64,000 nucleotides of DNA from Methanomassiliicoccaceae archaeon UBA71. GTDB taxonomy: Archaea > Thermoplasmatota > Thermoplasmata > Methanomassiliicoccales > Methanomethylophilaceae. The stretch is from contig DARO01000003.1 of NCBI GenBank assembly GCA_002504405.1, positions 17,516 to 81,515 on the forward strand. The letters run 5' to 3'. The notes below the pieces were generated by a model. It saw only the letters and a list, made by a program, of their open reading frames with translations, was not told where the DNA came from and did not search any database. A program made the translations under genes and the position numbers. Position 1 is the first letter of the stretch; each line of letters begins with the position of its first letter. Below are positions 25,216 to 33,796 of the stretch, piece by piece.

Positions 25216-26733
25216 TCAGATCCCGCCCACTGGGATGGCGAGACCCAGCTCGGGGTCCGTCGTTCCGACGATCCACCAGAAAGGCTTCGCGGCGGAGACG
25301 CAGTCGTCCCCGACCGAGGAAGCGGCGAAGTACCTGACATCCGAGAATATAGACTCCAGAACCTTCACGAACCCCTCCTGGCCGTTCTCGATCAGGAAGT
25401 CCCTGACCTCCGCGTCCTTGAGTCCGGGGCTCATGACGTCGTTCTTGGTGGCCACGACCGCGAACGGCATGCTGAAGACCTTGCTGGGACTGGCGCCGTT
25501 GATCTGTGTGAACATGTAGTGGAAGGACTCGAAGACCTCCATCGGCGTCGCCCCCTTCCTCTGCCTGGAAAGCGCCACCGGATCGAACGTGAAAACTATC
25601 CCGTCGGTGTAGGTGTAGTACTCCTGGAAGAGGGTCTTTCCCTCCCTGGGCTCGAACTCCTGCCCGGAGATGTCGTTTATCAGCAGCTCCTTGTCGGCCA
25701 TGGTCCTCGAGCGGAGGAACAGGCACTCGGAGTCCAGCTCCCCGGGAGCGGTCTTGGCGACCACGTCCTTGGCCATGACGGCCTGCCTCGAGACCCCGGG
25801 GGTGACGGCCTCCACGCTGACGTCCCTGGTCCTCGCGGCCTTGGATATCTCGCCGACGGCGGCGAGCATGAGCGTCGTCTTCCCGGACCCCACAGCACCG
25901 ACCATCGCGATCGACACGGGGAGCGCCTCCCTGGTCTCGATGTCGGAGTTGCAGTAGGGGCAAACGGTCCTCAGCCCGGACCTCTTTCCGGAGACGCAGG
26001 GGATCTCGTGACCCTTGTTGCAGTAGTGGCTCTTGTACCCGTACTCGTTGGGCACCGGGTACTCGAGCACGAGCCCGCACTTGCATACGACCTTCGGCCT
26101 CTCGAAGTTCCTCTTGCACTTAGGACAGACCGCGAACTGGGTGGACTTCTCGTAGTCCCTCCCCTCCCTCTTGGCGGCGGAGGATATCCTCGCCCCTATT
26201 GCCCCCCTCATTATGAGGAACGGCACGATGAGGAATACCGTCAGCATCAGCGACCACACCGCGTACAGCGGGAGGAGCACCACGGGGACGATCACAAGGG
26301 GCTTGCTCCTGCTCCAGGCGCCCGTGAGCATCCCCCAGGGGGCGGCGAGGCATCTCGCGAAGGCGTTGGGCCTGTGGGTCCACAGGTACTGAGCGGGGTT
26401 GTCCGTCCCGTCGCAGTCCAGCGAAGGGCGGGTGAACATGCCTGCGACCGCCAGGACGAACCCCACGACCACGAGCAGGATCTTCAGAATGTCCGCGGAC
26501 TCCTCCCCGGCGATCTCGGCGATCCTCGTCAGGAGCCCGTCGTAGGCCGAGGTGAGCGGGCCGATGTATTCCCCGAGGCTTACGCCAAGGTCCTCTCCGT
26601 GGGGGAGGAAGAGGAACAGGTCCACGGTCCCCGTGTCCCATGCGTGCTGGATGGTCAGCATCAGGCACAGAGCGCCGTAGATGAGTGCAATACCGAAGAC
26701 GACCCCCACGATCGTCCTGTTCATCCCTTTCAT
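25216..26733 (-). CDS. Membrane-anchored zinc-ribbon P-loop NTPase of unknown role
   Basis: 505-residue protein. Three hydrophobic stretches in the first 200 residues anchor it. A Cys-rich region follows: CPKCKRNFERPKVVCKCG, YCNKGHEIPC and CPYCNSD, probably zinc ribbons. The C-terminal half is a GTPase-like domain with Walker A GAVGSGKTT, a DISGQEFE switch-like segment and a VVATKND motif resembling the G4 NKxD box. These look like TRAFAC/double-GTPase-type proteins sometimes linked to membrane complexes or defence. Start is uncertain between 26733 and 26724. It stands alone between two hairpins. Confidence 0.7.
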   Translation of the reverse strand: MKGMNRTIVGVVFGIALIYGALCLMLTIQHAWDTGTVDLFLFLPHGEDLGVSLGEYIGPLTSAYDGLLTRIAEIAGEESADILKILLVVVGFVLAVAGMFTRPSLDCDGTDNPAQYLWTHRPNAFARCLAAPWGMLTGAWSRSKPLVIVPVVLLPLYAVWSLMLTVFLIVPFLIMRGAIGARISSAAKREGRDYEKSTQFAVCPKCKRNFERPKVVCKCGLVLEYPVPNEYGYKSHYCNKGHEIPCVSGKRSGLRTVCPYCNSDIETREALPVSIAMVGAVGSGKTTLMLAAVGEISKAARTRDVSVEAVTPGVSRQAVMAKDVVAKTAPGELDSECLFLRSRTMADKELLINDISGQEFEPREGKTLFQEYYTYTDGIVFTFDPVALSRQRKGATPMEVFESFHYMFTQINGASPSKVFSMPFAVVATKNDVMSPGLKDAEVRDFLIENGQEGFVKVLESIFSDVRYFAASSVGDDCVSAAKPFWWIVGTTDPELGLAIPVGGI

Positions 26734-26842
26734 CGCAGACCGTATGGGCGGATTCACGTTTAACTGTTGTTCAGAGCAGCATGGGGCTGGGGTGCCAGGC
26801 CTGGACCCCAACGGTTATAGCCTGCACGGCAATCCTCGTCAC

Positions 26843-27124
26843 ATGGTCAAATCAGTCAGTGCATCCCACATCCTCGTGGGCAGCGAGAAGGACGCCCAGA
26901 AGATCATGGAGCGCCTGGCCAAGGGCGAGGACTTCGCCGACCTGGCCAAGAGGTTCTCCAAATGCCCCAGCAAGTCGAAGGGCGGGAACCTCGGATGGTT
27001 CGGGAAGGGCGACATGGTCCCCGAGTTCGAGGCCGCCTGCTTCAACGGCAAGACGGGCGATGTGGTCGGACCGGTGAAGACCGAGTTCGGGTACCACATC
27101 ATAAAGATAAACGGTCAGAAGTGA
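26843..27124 (+). CDS. Parvulin-type peptidyl-prolyl isomerase
   Basis: 93-residue stand-alone PpiC/parvulin domain with no signal peptide, hence cytoplasmic. It has ASHILVGSEKDAQ at the N-terminus, SKGGNLGWFGKGDMVPEFE in the middle and GPVKTEFGYHIIKI at the end, covering a whole parvulin fold. It catalyses cis-trans isomerisation of prolyl bonds. A TATA-like GGTTATAG lies about 28 bases before the ATG. Divergent from the zinc-ribbon gene. Confidence 0.92.
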   Translation: MVKSVSASHILVGSEKDAQKIMERLAKGEDFADLAKRFSKCPSKSKGGNLGWFGKGDMVPEFEAACFNGKTGDVVGPVKTEFGYHIIKINGQK

Positions 27125-27135
27125 AACAGTTTTGA

Positions 27136-27150
27136 GGGGGCATTGCCCCC
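27136..27150. terminator. Bidirectional hairpin terminator
   Basis: GGGGGC-ATT-GCCCCC, a 6-bp G/C stem between the convergent parvulin and membrane-protein genes, with T-rich flanks on both sides (AGTTTTGA and TATTATG). It can serve both. Confidence 0.7.
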
Positions 27151-27162
27151 TATTATGATTGT

Positions 27163-27684
27163 TCAGGCGTTCCTCAGCTGCACCGCGTCGACGATCTGCA
27201 GGACACCTGCGACGGCCAGCAGCGCGCCGATGATTATCATGACGACATCCGCGGTCTCATCCAGGTTCATCAGCGCGACGGCGCCGAGGATGATCATGAT
27301 CACACCGACCACGACGCCGATGACCTTCGCGACGGTATTGCCGGAGCCTCCCAGGGCGCCGAGCAGCGAGACGATTCCCATGAGTATCAGGCCGGCGGCC
27401 AGGATGATCATGAGTATGTCCTCGAACACGTTGGGCAGAGCCACCAGGAGCAGTCCGATTACGATCATAACCGCCCCTAGCACCAGCGGCATGGTGAGAC
27501 GGCTCTTGGTCCAGTCGATGAGGACCAGGGCCCCCATGACGATCAGGAGGATGCCTGCGATTATGAGGATCCACCTCAGACCGTCCTGCTTCATAATCAC
27601 CAGGAGGATTCCCACGATGAGTAAGAAAATGCCCCCGATGAGGGAACTCTTCCAGGGATTGTACCTCTCTATGGTCACTTCCAT
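27163..27684 (-). CDS. Small multi-pass membrane protein, HdeD/DUF308-like
   Basis: 173 residues, nearly all hydrophobic, with about six membrane spans such as SLIGGIFLLIVGILLVIMK and MPLVLGAVMIVIGLLLVALP. The repeating G-I-L-L-I-V-x-G pattern with short loops is like HdeD/DUF308 proteins. Function unknown. A TATA-like GGTTATATG lies about 45 bases upstream, so it may have its own promoter. It shares general style with the membrane protein at 28089-28646, but they do not look like close copies. Confidence 0.7.
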   Translation of the reverse strand: MEVTIERYNPWKSSLIGGIFLLIVGILLVIMKQDGLRWILIIAGILLIVMGALVLIDWTKSRLTMPLVLGAVMIVIGLLLVALPNVFEDILMIILAAGLILMGIVSLLGALGGSGNTVAKVIGVVVGVIMIILGAVALMNLDETADVVMIIIGALLAVAGVLQIVDAVQLRNA

Positions 27685-27732
27685 GAGTATAACCCATCCA
27701 GGAAATGCCGATTATCTGTACATATAACCTTC

Positions 27733-28092
27733 TCAGGACCTGAACCTTATGACCGCCGGGACCTGGTGGCAGAGGTCCTGGCCGAGGATCACGTCGATCC
27801 CCTCCGGCGGCTCCCCGCTCAGCTCGGACCAGTGGTCGAGGACCATGATGTCGCAGTCCGTATCGGACAGGCTCCTGGAGACCCTCATGCCCATCGAGCC
27901 GGCGACTTCGGCCACGCGCCCGGCGAGCTCCTGCCTGCCGTAGCGGCGGGGGCCGGCGAGGGAGGTTGCCCCCCTGTCCGACAGGAACGCCGCTATACGG
28001 TCGTCGAGGGTCCCGGGTGACTGCTGGCACTGGCTGGGGTCGCAGAATATGGAAGGGGTTTCGGGAAGTGGTTTACGGTCCAACTGGATCAC
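27733..28092 (-). CDS. Hypothetical 119-residue soluble protein
   Basis: Not recognised. It starts at a GTG overlapping the stop of the upstream membrane-protein gene (GTGA), which is why I accept it. The product includes three early Cys residues at most and a C-terminal half with CDIMVLDHWSEL and GIDVILGQDLCHQVP, which reads like an alpha/beta fold. No catalytic motif is evident. High G+C third positions match its neighbours, which supports coding. Confidence 0.6.
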   Translation of the reverse strand: MIQLDRKPLPETPSIFCDPSQCQQSPGTLDDRIAAFLSDRGATSLAGPRRYGRQELAGRVAEVAGSMGMRVSRSLSDTDCDIMVLDHWSELSGEPPEGIDVILGQDLCHQVPAVIRFRS

Positions 28093-28646
28093 ATTCCCAT
28101 CTGCTTCTTGACGCTGTCGTCGAGAAGGAGGAGTATGAGGAATATTCCGAGGATGATGCCGCACACGCCGGTAATGATCGCCGCAACGCTGGCCGCCAGG
28201 GTCATGATTCCGCCGATCAACATCAGGATGGAGATGATCATGAGGATGATCCACAGGATCTTCTCTATCGTACCGCCGGAGGCGTTCTGGATCTTCATTC
28301 CGCAGAGCAGGATGATGATTCCCAGGATTATGCCGAAGACCGCGCTGCCGACGCTGAGCAGGACGGTGAAGATCCCGCCGATGATCGTGGTGATACCGAC
28401 CATGTAGACGAACTTGCCCAGGAGTACGGTCTTGTCGGAGAATGCGCCGTTACGCATATCCATTCCGAACTTGAGGACGATGAAGCCGGATATGAGTGAT
28501 CCCACCGCTGCCAGTATTGCCCCGGCATCTGCACCGCCCTCTGCGGTCGCGCCATAGTATAACGCAACAATCGCACCCAGGATGTAAAGGACACCCAGAA
28601 TGAGAACGGCCATTCCAGCTACTTTGTTGTCGTTGAAGAATGACAT
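28089..28646 (-). CDS. Small multi-pass membrane protein
   Basis: 185 residues with about five hydrophobic spans, for example AVLILGVLYILGAIVALYYG and VFGIILGIIILLCGM. The C-terminus ends in a charged tail, DDSVKKQMGM. No family is recognised with confidence. A TATA box, CCTTAAATATCG on the minus strand, lies about 20-30 bases upstream of the ATG. Cotranscribed with the hypothetical gene that overlaps its stop. Confidence 0.7.
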   Translation of the reverse strand: MSFFNDNKVAGMAVLILGVLYILGAIVALYYGATAEGGADAGAILAAVGSLISGFIVLKFGMDMRNGAFSDKTVLLGKFVYMVGITTIIGGIFTVLLSVGSAVFGIILGIIILLCGMKIQNASGGTIEKILWIILMIISILMLIGGIMTLAASVAAIITGVCGIILGIFLILLLLDDSVKKQMGM

Positions 28647-28707
28647 GATATGAAAACCGACAGAGTCGATATTTAAGGATTACCTATCTGACTCATCCAA
28701 TCTAAGT

Positions 28708-29199
28708 ATGTGGCACATTTTTAGAAGTCTATACCTAACTGCGAAAATAATCCATCGGATAAGTATGGGCATGCTAATAATGTCCTTCGCCGTTAGTCCC
28801 CTCATGGTCTACGCATGCCCTGCGGAGAGCGATCCCCGCGACAAATTGGAAGACTTCGTGAAGAATCCGAACTTCAGAATAATCGCTGGCCTAAGGACGG
28901 ACGGGATGGGGAAACTCATCGAAATGGTAACGGATGAGATCCGCAGGCAGGAGCCGGAATCCAGAATAATCTCACTGGACAGGGAGCTGCTGAGCGACAA
29001 CGGGATCGACATGCCCCGCGACCTGGAGGGGTACCTGGAGAGGACCGCCGAGAGCGGGAGGTGCAACTTCCTGCTGTGCGACGACCTGCCCGTGGTCGGA
29101 TGGCAGAACGCCGTCAAATGCCTCGTTGGCAGGGACGCGCAGGTGTACTGCTTCTCCGTGGCCTGCAGGCAGATCCCGTCATGCTCCAAGCTTATCTGA
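28708..29199 (+). pseudogene. Decayed N-terminal fragment of an AAA_14/DUF4143 ATPase
   Basis: Open frame of 163 codons that resembles only the first third of AAA_14-type ATPases. DKLEDFVKNPNFRIIAGLR matches the usual lead-in to the P-loop, but the P-loop itself reads GLRTDGMGKLIEM, lacking a proper G-x-x-x-x-G-K-S/T. The Walker B-like region reads LLCDDLPVVGWQNAV and the sensor-like region FSVACRQIPSCSKL ends abruptly. The DUF4143 half is missing. The reading frame is intact, so it may still be translated; it overlaps the end of hemD by 21 bp. Start codon uncertain. Confidence 0.55.
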
Positions 29200-29946
29200 G
29201 ATCGCCTGGAGCATGTCGTGGAACGTGGTGTTCTCGGGGACGATGTCCGGCTCGAAGCCCAGCTCCCTGAGCCTCTCCGACGTGGGGCGCCCTATCGCCG
29301 CTATCTTCACTCCGCGCAGGTAGGCGTCGCCGCGCTCCTTCCCGAACTGCTGCTCCAGGTGCCCCACGAACGAGGACGCGGACATCGGGGACGTGAACGC
29401 CATCACGTCCATCCTGCCGGCCTTGATGGACATCAGCATGTGGAGCAGCGCGGGGCACATCCCGATCCCCTTGAGCTTGTAGGACGCGATGTCGACCAGG
29501 TCCGCACCTGCCTCCCTCAGTCCGTCGGACAGGATGTCGGTCCCGCTGTCGGAGCGGACGACCACGACCCTCCTCCCCCTCACGTCGTCCTTCAGAAGCT
29601 CCACCAGCCCGTAGGAGGAATAGTCTTCGGGCTCGTCGTCAACCCTCACCCCGGCGGAGCGGAGCTTGCGTGTGGTGGCCGGCCCTATGGACACTACCCT
29701 GCATCCCTCGAGGAGGGCGGGGAGCCTGTCGCCGAAATGGGCCTGGCACTCCTCCACGGCGGTGGAGGACCCGACGATCACGGGGATCCCGGGGCCGATG
29801 GAGGCCTCCAGCCTCTCGAACTCGGACTCGTCCCCGTGGGATATCTCCAGCGAAGGGGCGGCCATGACGGTGAACCCCATCGCCTCGGCCTCCTTGATGG
29901 AGTCCGCGAGCCTCTTCGAGGGGCGGGTGAATCCCAGCACGGTCAT
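29179..29946 (-). CDS. hemD: Uroporphyrinogen-III synthase HemD
   Basis: 255-residue cyclase inverting ring D of hydroxymethylbilane. The family is poorly conserved. Recognisable parts are the N-terminal GFTRPSKRL, IVGSSTAVEEC, VVSIGPATTRKLRSAGV and the paired later segments AFTSPMSASSFV and IAAIGRPTSERLRELG. Last gene of the tetrapyrrole operon, overlapping cobA by ATGA. Context supports the call more than any single motif. Confidence 0.85.
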   Translation of the reverse strand: MTVLGFTRPSKRLADSIKEAEAMGFTVMAAPSLEISHGDESEFERLEASIGPGIPVIVGSSTAVEECQAHFGDRLPALLEGCRVVSIGPATTRKLRSAGVRVDDEPEDYSSYGLVELLKDDVRGRRVVVVRSDSGTDILSDGLREAGADLVDIASYKLKGIGMCPALLHMLMSIKAGRMDVMAFTSPMSASSFVGHLEQQFGKERGDAYLRGVKIAAIGRPTSERLRELGFEPDIVPENTTFHDMLQAISDKLGA

Positions 29947-30686
29947 CTGAGGTCCCCCAGGACCTCGCGCACCTTCGCCACGGACCCTATCACCATTATG
30001 CCCGGGGGCTCCAGGCCGTTGTCCCTGATCGCCGCCTCGAGTCCGGAGACCGTCGTCACGGCGACCCTCTGGTCGGGGGTCGACCCCTTGCTGATGATGG
30101 CCGCCGGCATGTCCGGGGACATCCCTCCGGCGATGAGCTCGGAGGATATGCGCCCGGCGTTCCCGAGGCCCATCAGGATGACCAGGGTGCCGTGGCCTCC
30201 GACCAGGGCCCTCCAGTCGATCCTGTCCTCGGTGCGGTCGGCCTTCTCGTGGCCGGTGATGAACGTGACCAGGGAGGTGTGGTCCCTGTGGGTGACCGGA
30301 ATCCCCGCCAGCTCGGGAACGGATATTGACGAGGACACCCCGGGGACGACGTGGACCTCCGCCCCCGCCTTCCTGAGCTCCTCGGCCTCCTCGGCCCCGC
30401 GGCCGAAGAGGAAGGGGTCGCCGCCCTTGAGGCGGACGACCACCTTGCCCTCCTGGGCGTACCTGACCAGCAGCTCGTTGGTCTGCCACTGGCTGAGGTG
30501 GTGGTCCCTCGCCCTCTTCCCGGCGTCGATGAGCTCCGCCCCCTCCTTGCACTCCTTGAGGAGGTCGGGGTTCGCCAGGGCGTCGTACATGACGACGTCG
30601 GCGGACCTGAGCAGATCCAGCCCCCTTATCGTGAATAGGCCGGGGTCCCCTGGCCCCGCGCCGACTAGATAGACCTTGCCTGTCAT
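29943..30686 (-). CDS. cobA: Uroporphyrinogen-III C-methyltransferase
   Basis: 247-residue SUMT that makes precorrin-2 with two SAM. It starts MTGKVYLVGAGPGDPGLFTI, with VRLKGGDPFLFGRGAEE and VPGVSSSISVPELAGIPVTH, all diagnostic for this enzyme (also named SumT; CobA here means the methyltransferase, not the adenosyltransferase). Precorrin-2 is the branch point to siroheme, F430 and cobalamin. ATG overlaps the hemC stop. Confidence 0.95.
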   Translation of the reverse strand: MTGKVYLVGAGPGDPGLFTIRGLDLLRSADVVMYDALANPDLLKECKEGAELIDAGKRARDHHLSQWQTNELLVRYAQEGKVVVRLKGGDPFLFGRGAEEAEELRKAGAEVHVVPGVSSSISVPELAGIPVTHRDHTSLVTFITGHEKADRTEDRIDWRALVGGHGTLVILMGLGNAGRISSELIAGGMSPDMPAAIISKGSTPDQRVAVTTVSGLEAAIRDNGLEPPGIMVIGSVAKVREVLGDLR

Positions 30687-31558
30687 AGCACATCCCTCTT
30701 TCCTACGAGATAATCCGCGATGTCGAGGAGCTCGTCCATGACGTAGTCGCACGAGAGCTCCGCCTCGACCCTCCTGGGCTCGGGCGTGTACCCGTACGAG
30801 ACCGCCCTCACGCGGACGACGTCCCCGTCGACCACCGCGTTGATTCCTACGGGGGACGAGCATCCCGCCCCCATGAGCTTCATGATGCCGCGCTCCACTC
30901 CCACCGCTATGCGCGTGCGGGGATGGTCCAGGCGGCGGAGGGCCTCCAGCGTCTCCACGTCGTCGGCCCTGCACTCGACCGCTATCGCGCCCTGGGCGGG
31001 CGCGGGAACGAAGTGCCCCTTGTCGAGGGGGAACATGGGGCGGTCGATCCCCATGCGGTCCAGCCCCGCCTTGGCCAGTATGATGGCGTCGAAGTCGCCG
31101 TCGTCTAGGCGCTTGAGGCGGGTGTGTATGTTGCCCCTCAGGTTGACGACCTCCAGGTCGGGGCGCAGCTCGGCCAGCATGCTCTGCCTCCTCACGGAGG
31201 CGGTGCCGACCCTGGCGCCCTCCGGGAGGTCCTCCAGCGGGCAGGGGAGGATCACGTCGCAGTCGTCGTCCCTCTCGAATATGGCGACGACCGAGAGCCC
31301 GTCCCTGACATCGATCGGGATGTCCTTGAGCGAGTTCACGGAGCAGTCGATCTCGCCACGGAGCATGGCGTCGTCCAGCTCGCGGACGAAGGCCCCGGTG
31401 GCGGCCATCTGGTTGAGCGGGGACTTCAGGTCCACGTCCCCCAGGGACTTCATCCCCACGACCATGCACTCCACGCCGGGGTTCACCTCTGCCATCCTCT
31501 GGCAGAAGATCTCGGTCTGCCTCATAGCGAGCTTGCTCTCGCGGGTCCCGACCCTCAT
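30683..31558 (-). CDS. hemC: Porphobilinogen deaminase HemC
   Basis: 291-residue enzyme polymerising four porphobilinogens to hydroxymethylbilane. It has MRVGTRESKLAMRQTE at the start, VNSLKDIP, SVRRQSMLA and the dipyrromethane-cofactor Cys in GAGCSSPVGI. The length matches the family. It overlaps hemL (ATGA) and cobA (ATGA). Confidence 0.96.
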   Translation of the reverse strand: MRVGTRESKLAMRQTEIFCQRMAEVNPGVECMVVGMKSLGDVDLKSPLNQMAATGAFVRELDDAMLRGEIDCSVNSLKDIPIDVRDGLSVVAIFERDDDCDVILPCPLEDLPEGARVGTASVRRQSMLAELRPDLEVVNLRGNIHTRLKRLDDGDFDAIILAKAGLDRMGIDRPMFPLDKGHFVPAPAQGAIAVECRADDVETLEALRRLDHPRTRIAVGVERGIMKLMGAGCSSPVGINAVVDGDVVRVRAVSYGYTPEPRRVEAELSCDYVMDELLDIADYLVGKRDVL

Positions 31559-32820
31559 CCCTTCACCTCTGCGAAGAACCCTTTGAAGGCCTCCTCCAGC
31601 TTGGAGACCGCCTCCTCGTCGTGGGCCACGGACATGAAGTCGACCTCCAGCGCGGAGGGCGGCAGGTAGACGCCGTGGTCCAGCATGTAGCGGAACATCC
31701 TGGCGAACATGTCCCTGTCAGCGGATTCCGCCTGGGTGCCGTTGGTGACCTCCTCGGGACCGAAGTACACGGCGAACATGGATGCCACCGTGTTCACGCA
31801 TCCGGGTATGCCGCGGTCGCGCATGGAGTCGCGGATCGTCCCCGCCAGCTCCGAGGTGCGCCTCTCGAGCTTGGCGTAGTTGTCGTCGCGGCACATGATG
31901 TCGATCTGCGCCAGGCCTGCGGCGGCCGACACAGGGTTTCCCGCCAGCGTCCCGGCCGCGTAGACCGGGCCCTGGGGCGCGACGTTCTCCATGATGTCCT
32001 TGCGGCCCATGAACGCGGCTCCGGCGAACCCCCCGCCGATGATCTTGGCCATGGTGGTCATGTCTGGCGTGACTCCGTAGCGCTTCTGGGCGCCTCCCGA
32101 GGATGCCCTGAACCCGGTTATGACCTCGTCGAAGATCAGGATCGCGCCGTGCTTCTCGGTGAGCCTCCTGACGTCCCGCAGGTAGCCGTCGGCAGGGGGC
32201 ACCAGGCCGACGTTGCCGAGGATGGGCTCCATTATGACGCAGGCTATGTCCCTGTCCTCCAGGATCGCCGCCATCGAGCCGATGTCGTTGTACTCGGCGG
32301 TGAACGTGTGCCTGGCGGTGTCCGCCAGGACGCCTTTGGAGGACGGGACCCCGTCCGCCGAGCCGCTCCCCGCCTTGACGAGGGCGGAGTCGTGGGCGCC
32401 GTGGAACCCCCCGTTCATCTTGACTATGTCGTCCCTGCCGGTCACGCCCCTGGCGGTCCTGATCGCGTGCATAGTCGCCTCCGTCCCTGAGACGGCCAGC
32501 CTGACCATCTCGGCGGAGGGCACCTCCTCGTGGATCCTCCTCAGAAGGGCCAGCTCGGGCTCCGAAGGGGCGCCGTACACGGTCCCCCTCTCCATCTGCC
32601 TGCGAGCTGCCTCCATGACCTCGGGGTGGGCGTGGCCGGTTATGAGCGGGCCGTACGCCATGCAGAGGTCGATGTACTCCCTGCCGTCGACGTCGGTCAT
32701 CCTGCAGCCGCTGCCGCCCCTGATGAACAGCGGGTGGGGCTTGAACGCCCTGACGGGGCTGGATACGCCTCCCGGACTGAGCTTGGACGACTCGCCGTAG
32801 AGCTTCTCGGACGCGTCCAT
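31555..32820 (-). CDS. hemL: Glutamate-1-semialdehyde 2,1-aminomutase HemL
   Basis: 421-residue PLP enzyme producing 5-aminolevulinate. It shows GGVSSPVRAFKP, MNGGFHGAHDS, LIFDEVITGFR and the PLP-lysine region TTMAKIIGGGF. Together with HemA it forms the C5 route, as expected in archaea. Four bases separate it from hemB. Confidence 0.96.
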   Translation of the reverse strand: MDASEKLYGESSKLSPGGVSSPVRAFKPHPLFIRGGSGCRMTDVDGREYIDLCMAYGPLITGHAHPEVMEAARRQMERGTVYGAPSEPELALLRRIHEEVPSAEMVRLAVSGTEATMHAIRTARGVTGRDDIVKMNGGFHGAHDSALVKAGSGSADGVPSSKGVLADTARHTFTAEYNDIGSMAAILEDRDIACVIMEPILGNVGLVPPADGYLRDVRRLTEKHGAILIFDEVITGFRASSGGAQKRYGVTPDMTTMAKIIGGGFAGAAFMGRKDIMENVAPQGPVYAAGTLAGNPVSAAAGLAQIDIMCRDDNYAKLERRTSELAGTIRDSMRDRGIPGCVNTVASMFAVYFGPEEVTNGTQAESADRDMFARMFRYMLDHGVYLPPSALEVDFMSVAHDEEAVSKLEEAFKGFFAEVKG

Positions 32821-32824
32821 GTTA

Positions 32825-33796
32825 TCACAGCATCCTGGCTACTTCCTCGGCGAAGTACGTGATGATGATGTCCGCACCGGCCCTCTTGATGCCCAGCAGG
32901 GACTCTGTCATTATGCGGTCGCCGTCGATCCAGCCGTTGGCCGCGGCGGCCTTTATCATGGCGTACTCTCCGGAGACCTGATACGCGGCCAGCGGGAGGT
33001 CGAACCTGTCCCTGGCCTCCCTGATGATGTCGAGGTACGGGCCGGCAGGCTTCACCATTATCATGTCGGCGCCCTCGGCCACGTCCAGCTCTATCTCCCT
33101 CATCGCCTCGAGCCTGTTGCCGCAGGGCATCTGGTACCCTGCGCGGTTCCCCTTGCCGGGGGCGGACTCCGCCACGTCCCTGAACGGGCCGTAGTAGGCG
33201 CTGTAGAACTTGGCGCTGTAGGCCATGATCGGGACGTTCTTGAAGCCGGCGTCGTCCAGGGCGATCCTGATGGCGGCGATCTGGCCGTCCATCATGCCGC
33301 TGGGGGCGATTATGTCCGCCCCCGCCTGGGCCTGGGACACGGCGGTCCTCCCGTAGAGCTCGATGGTCTCGTCGTTCATGACGTAGCCGTCCTCGTCCAG
33401 CACGCCGCAGTGCCCGTGGTCCGTGTACTCGCACAGGCACAGGTCCGCTATGACCAGCATGTCCGAGCTCTCCTTCAGGCCCTCGATGGCCTTCTGGACC
33501 ACCCCGTCGCTCTCGTAGGCCCCGGAGCCGCAGGCGTCCTTGTGGCTCGGGATGCCGAACACCAGCACCGAGTTGACGCCGTTGCCCTGGATCCCGTTCG
33601 ATATCCCCTCGTATCCCGACAGCGGGAACGTCTTCACGCCGGGCATCGAGTCGGTGGTCTTTACCTTGTCGATGTTGGCGTCGAAGAAGATCGGCAGCAC
33701 CAGCTCGTCCGGGTGGACCCTGGTCTCGGCCACTAGGTTTCTCATCCTCTCGCTCTGCCTCAGCCTCCTGAGGCGCACATCCGGGTACATCATCAT
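32825..33796 (-). CDS. hemB: Porphobilinogen synthase HemB, zinc type
   Basis: 323-residue enzyme condensing two 5-aminolevulinates. The metal site reads DLCLCEYTDHGHCG, whose cysteines mark the zinc-dependent class. The two active-site lysines lie in AYSAKFYSAYYGPFRD and MIMVKPAGPYLD. The start is the first of three consecutive ATG codons (ATGATGATG), overlapping the hemA stop. Confidence 0.96.
   Translation of the reverse strand: MMMYPDVRLRRLRQSERMRNLVAETRVHPDELVLPIFFDANIDKVKTTDSMPGVKTFPLSGYEGISNGIQGNGVNSVLVFGIPSHKDACGSGAYESDGVVQKAIEGLKESSDMLVIADLCLCEYTDHGHCGVLDEDGYVMNDETIELYGRTAVSQAQAGADIIAPSGMMDGQIAAIRIALDDAGFKNVPIMAYSAKFYSAYYGPFRDVAESAPGKGNRAGYQMPCGNRLEAMREIELDVAEGADMIMVKPAGPYLDIIREARDRFDLPLAAYQVSGEYAMIKAAAANGWIDGDRIMTESLLGIKRAGADIIITYFAEEVARML

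Noticed and set aside
28690..28705. Half of the cobalt operator (ATCCAA) near the membrane-protein promoter
   Set aside because: Only one arm is present at the right spacing; the matching arm is missing, so I did not count it as a site.
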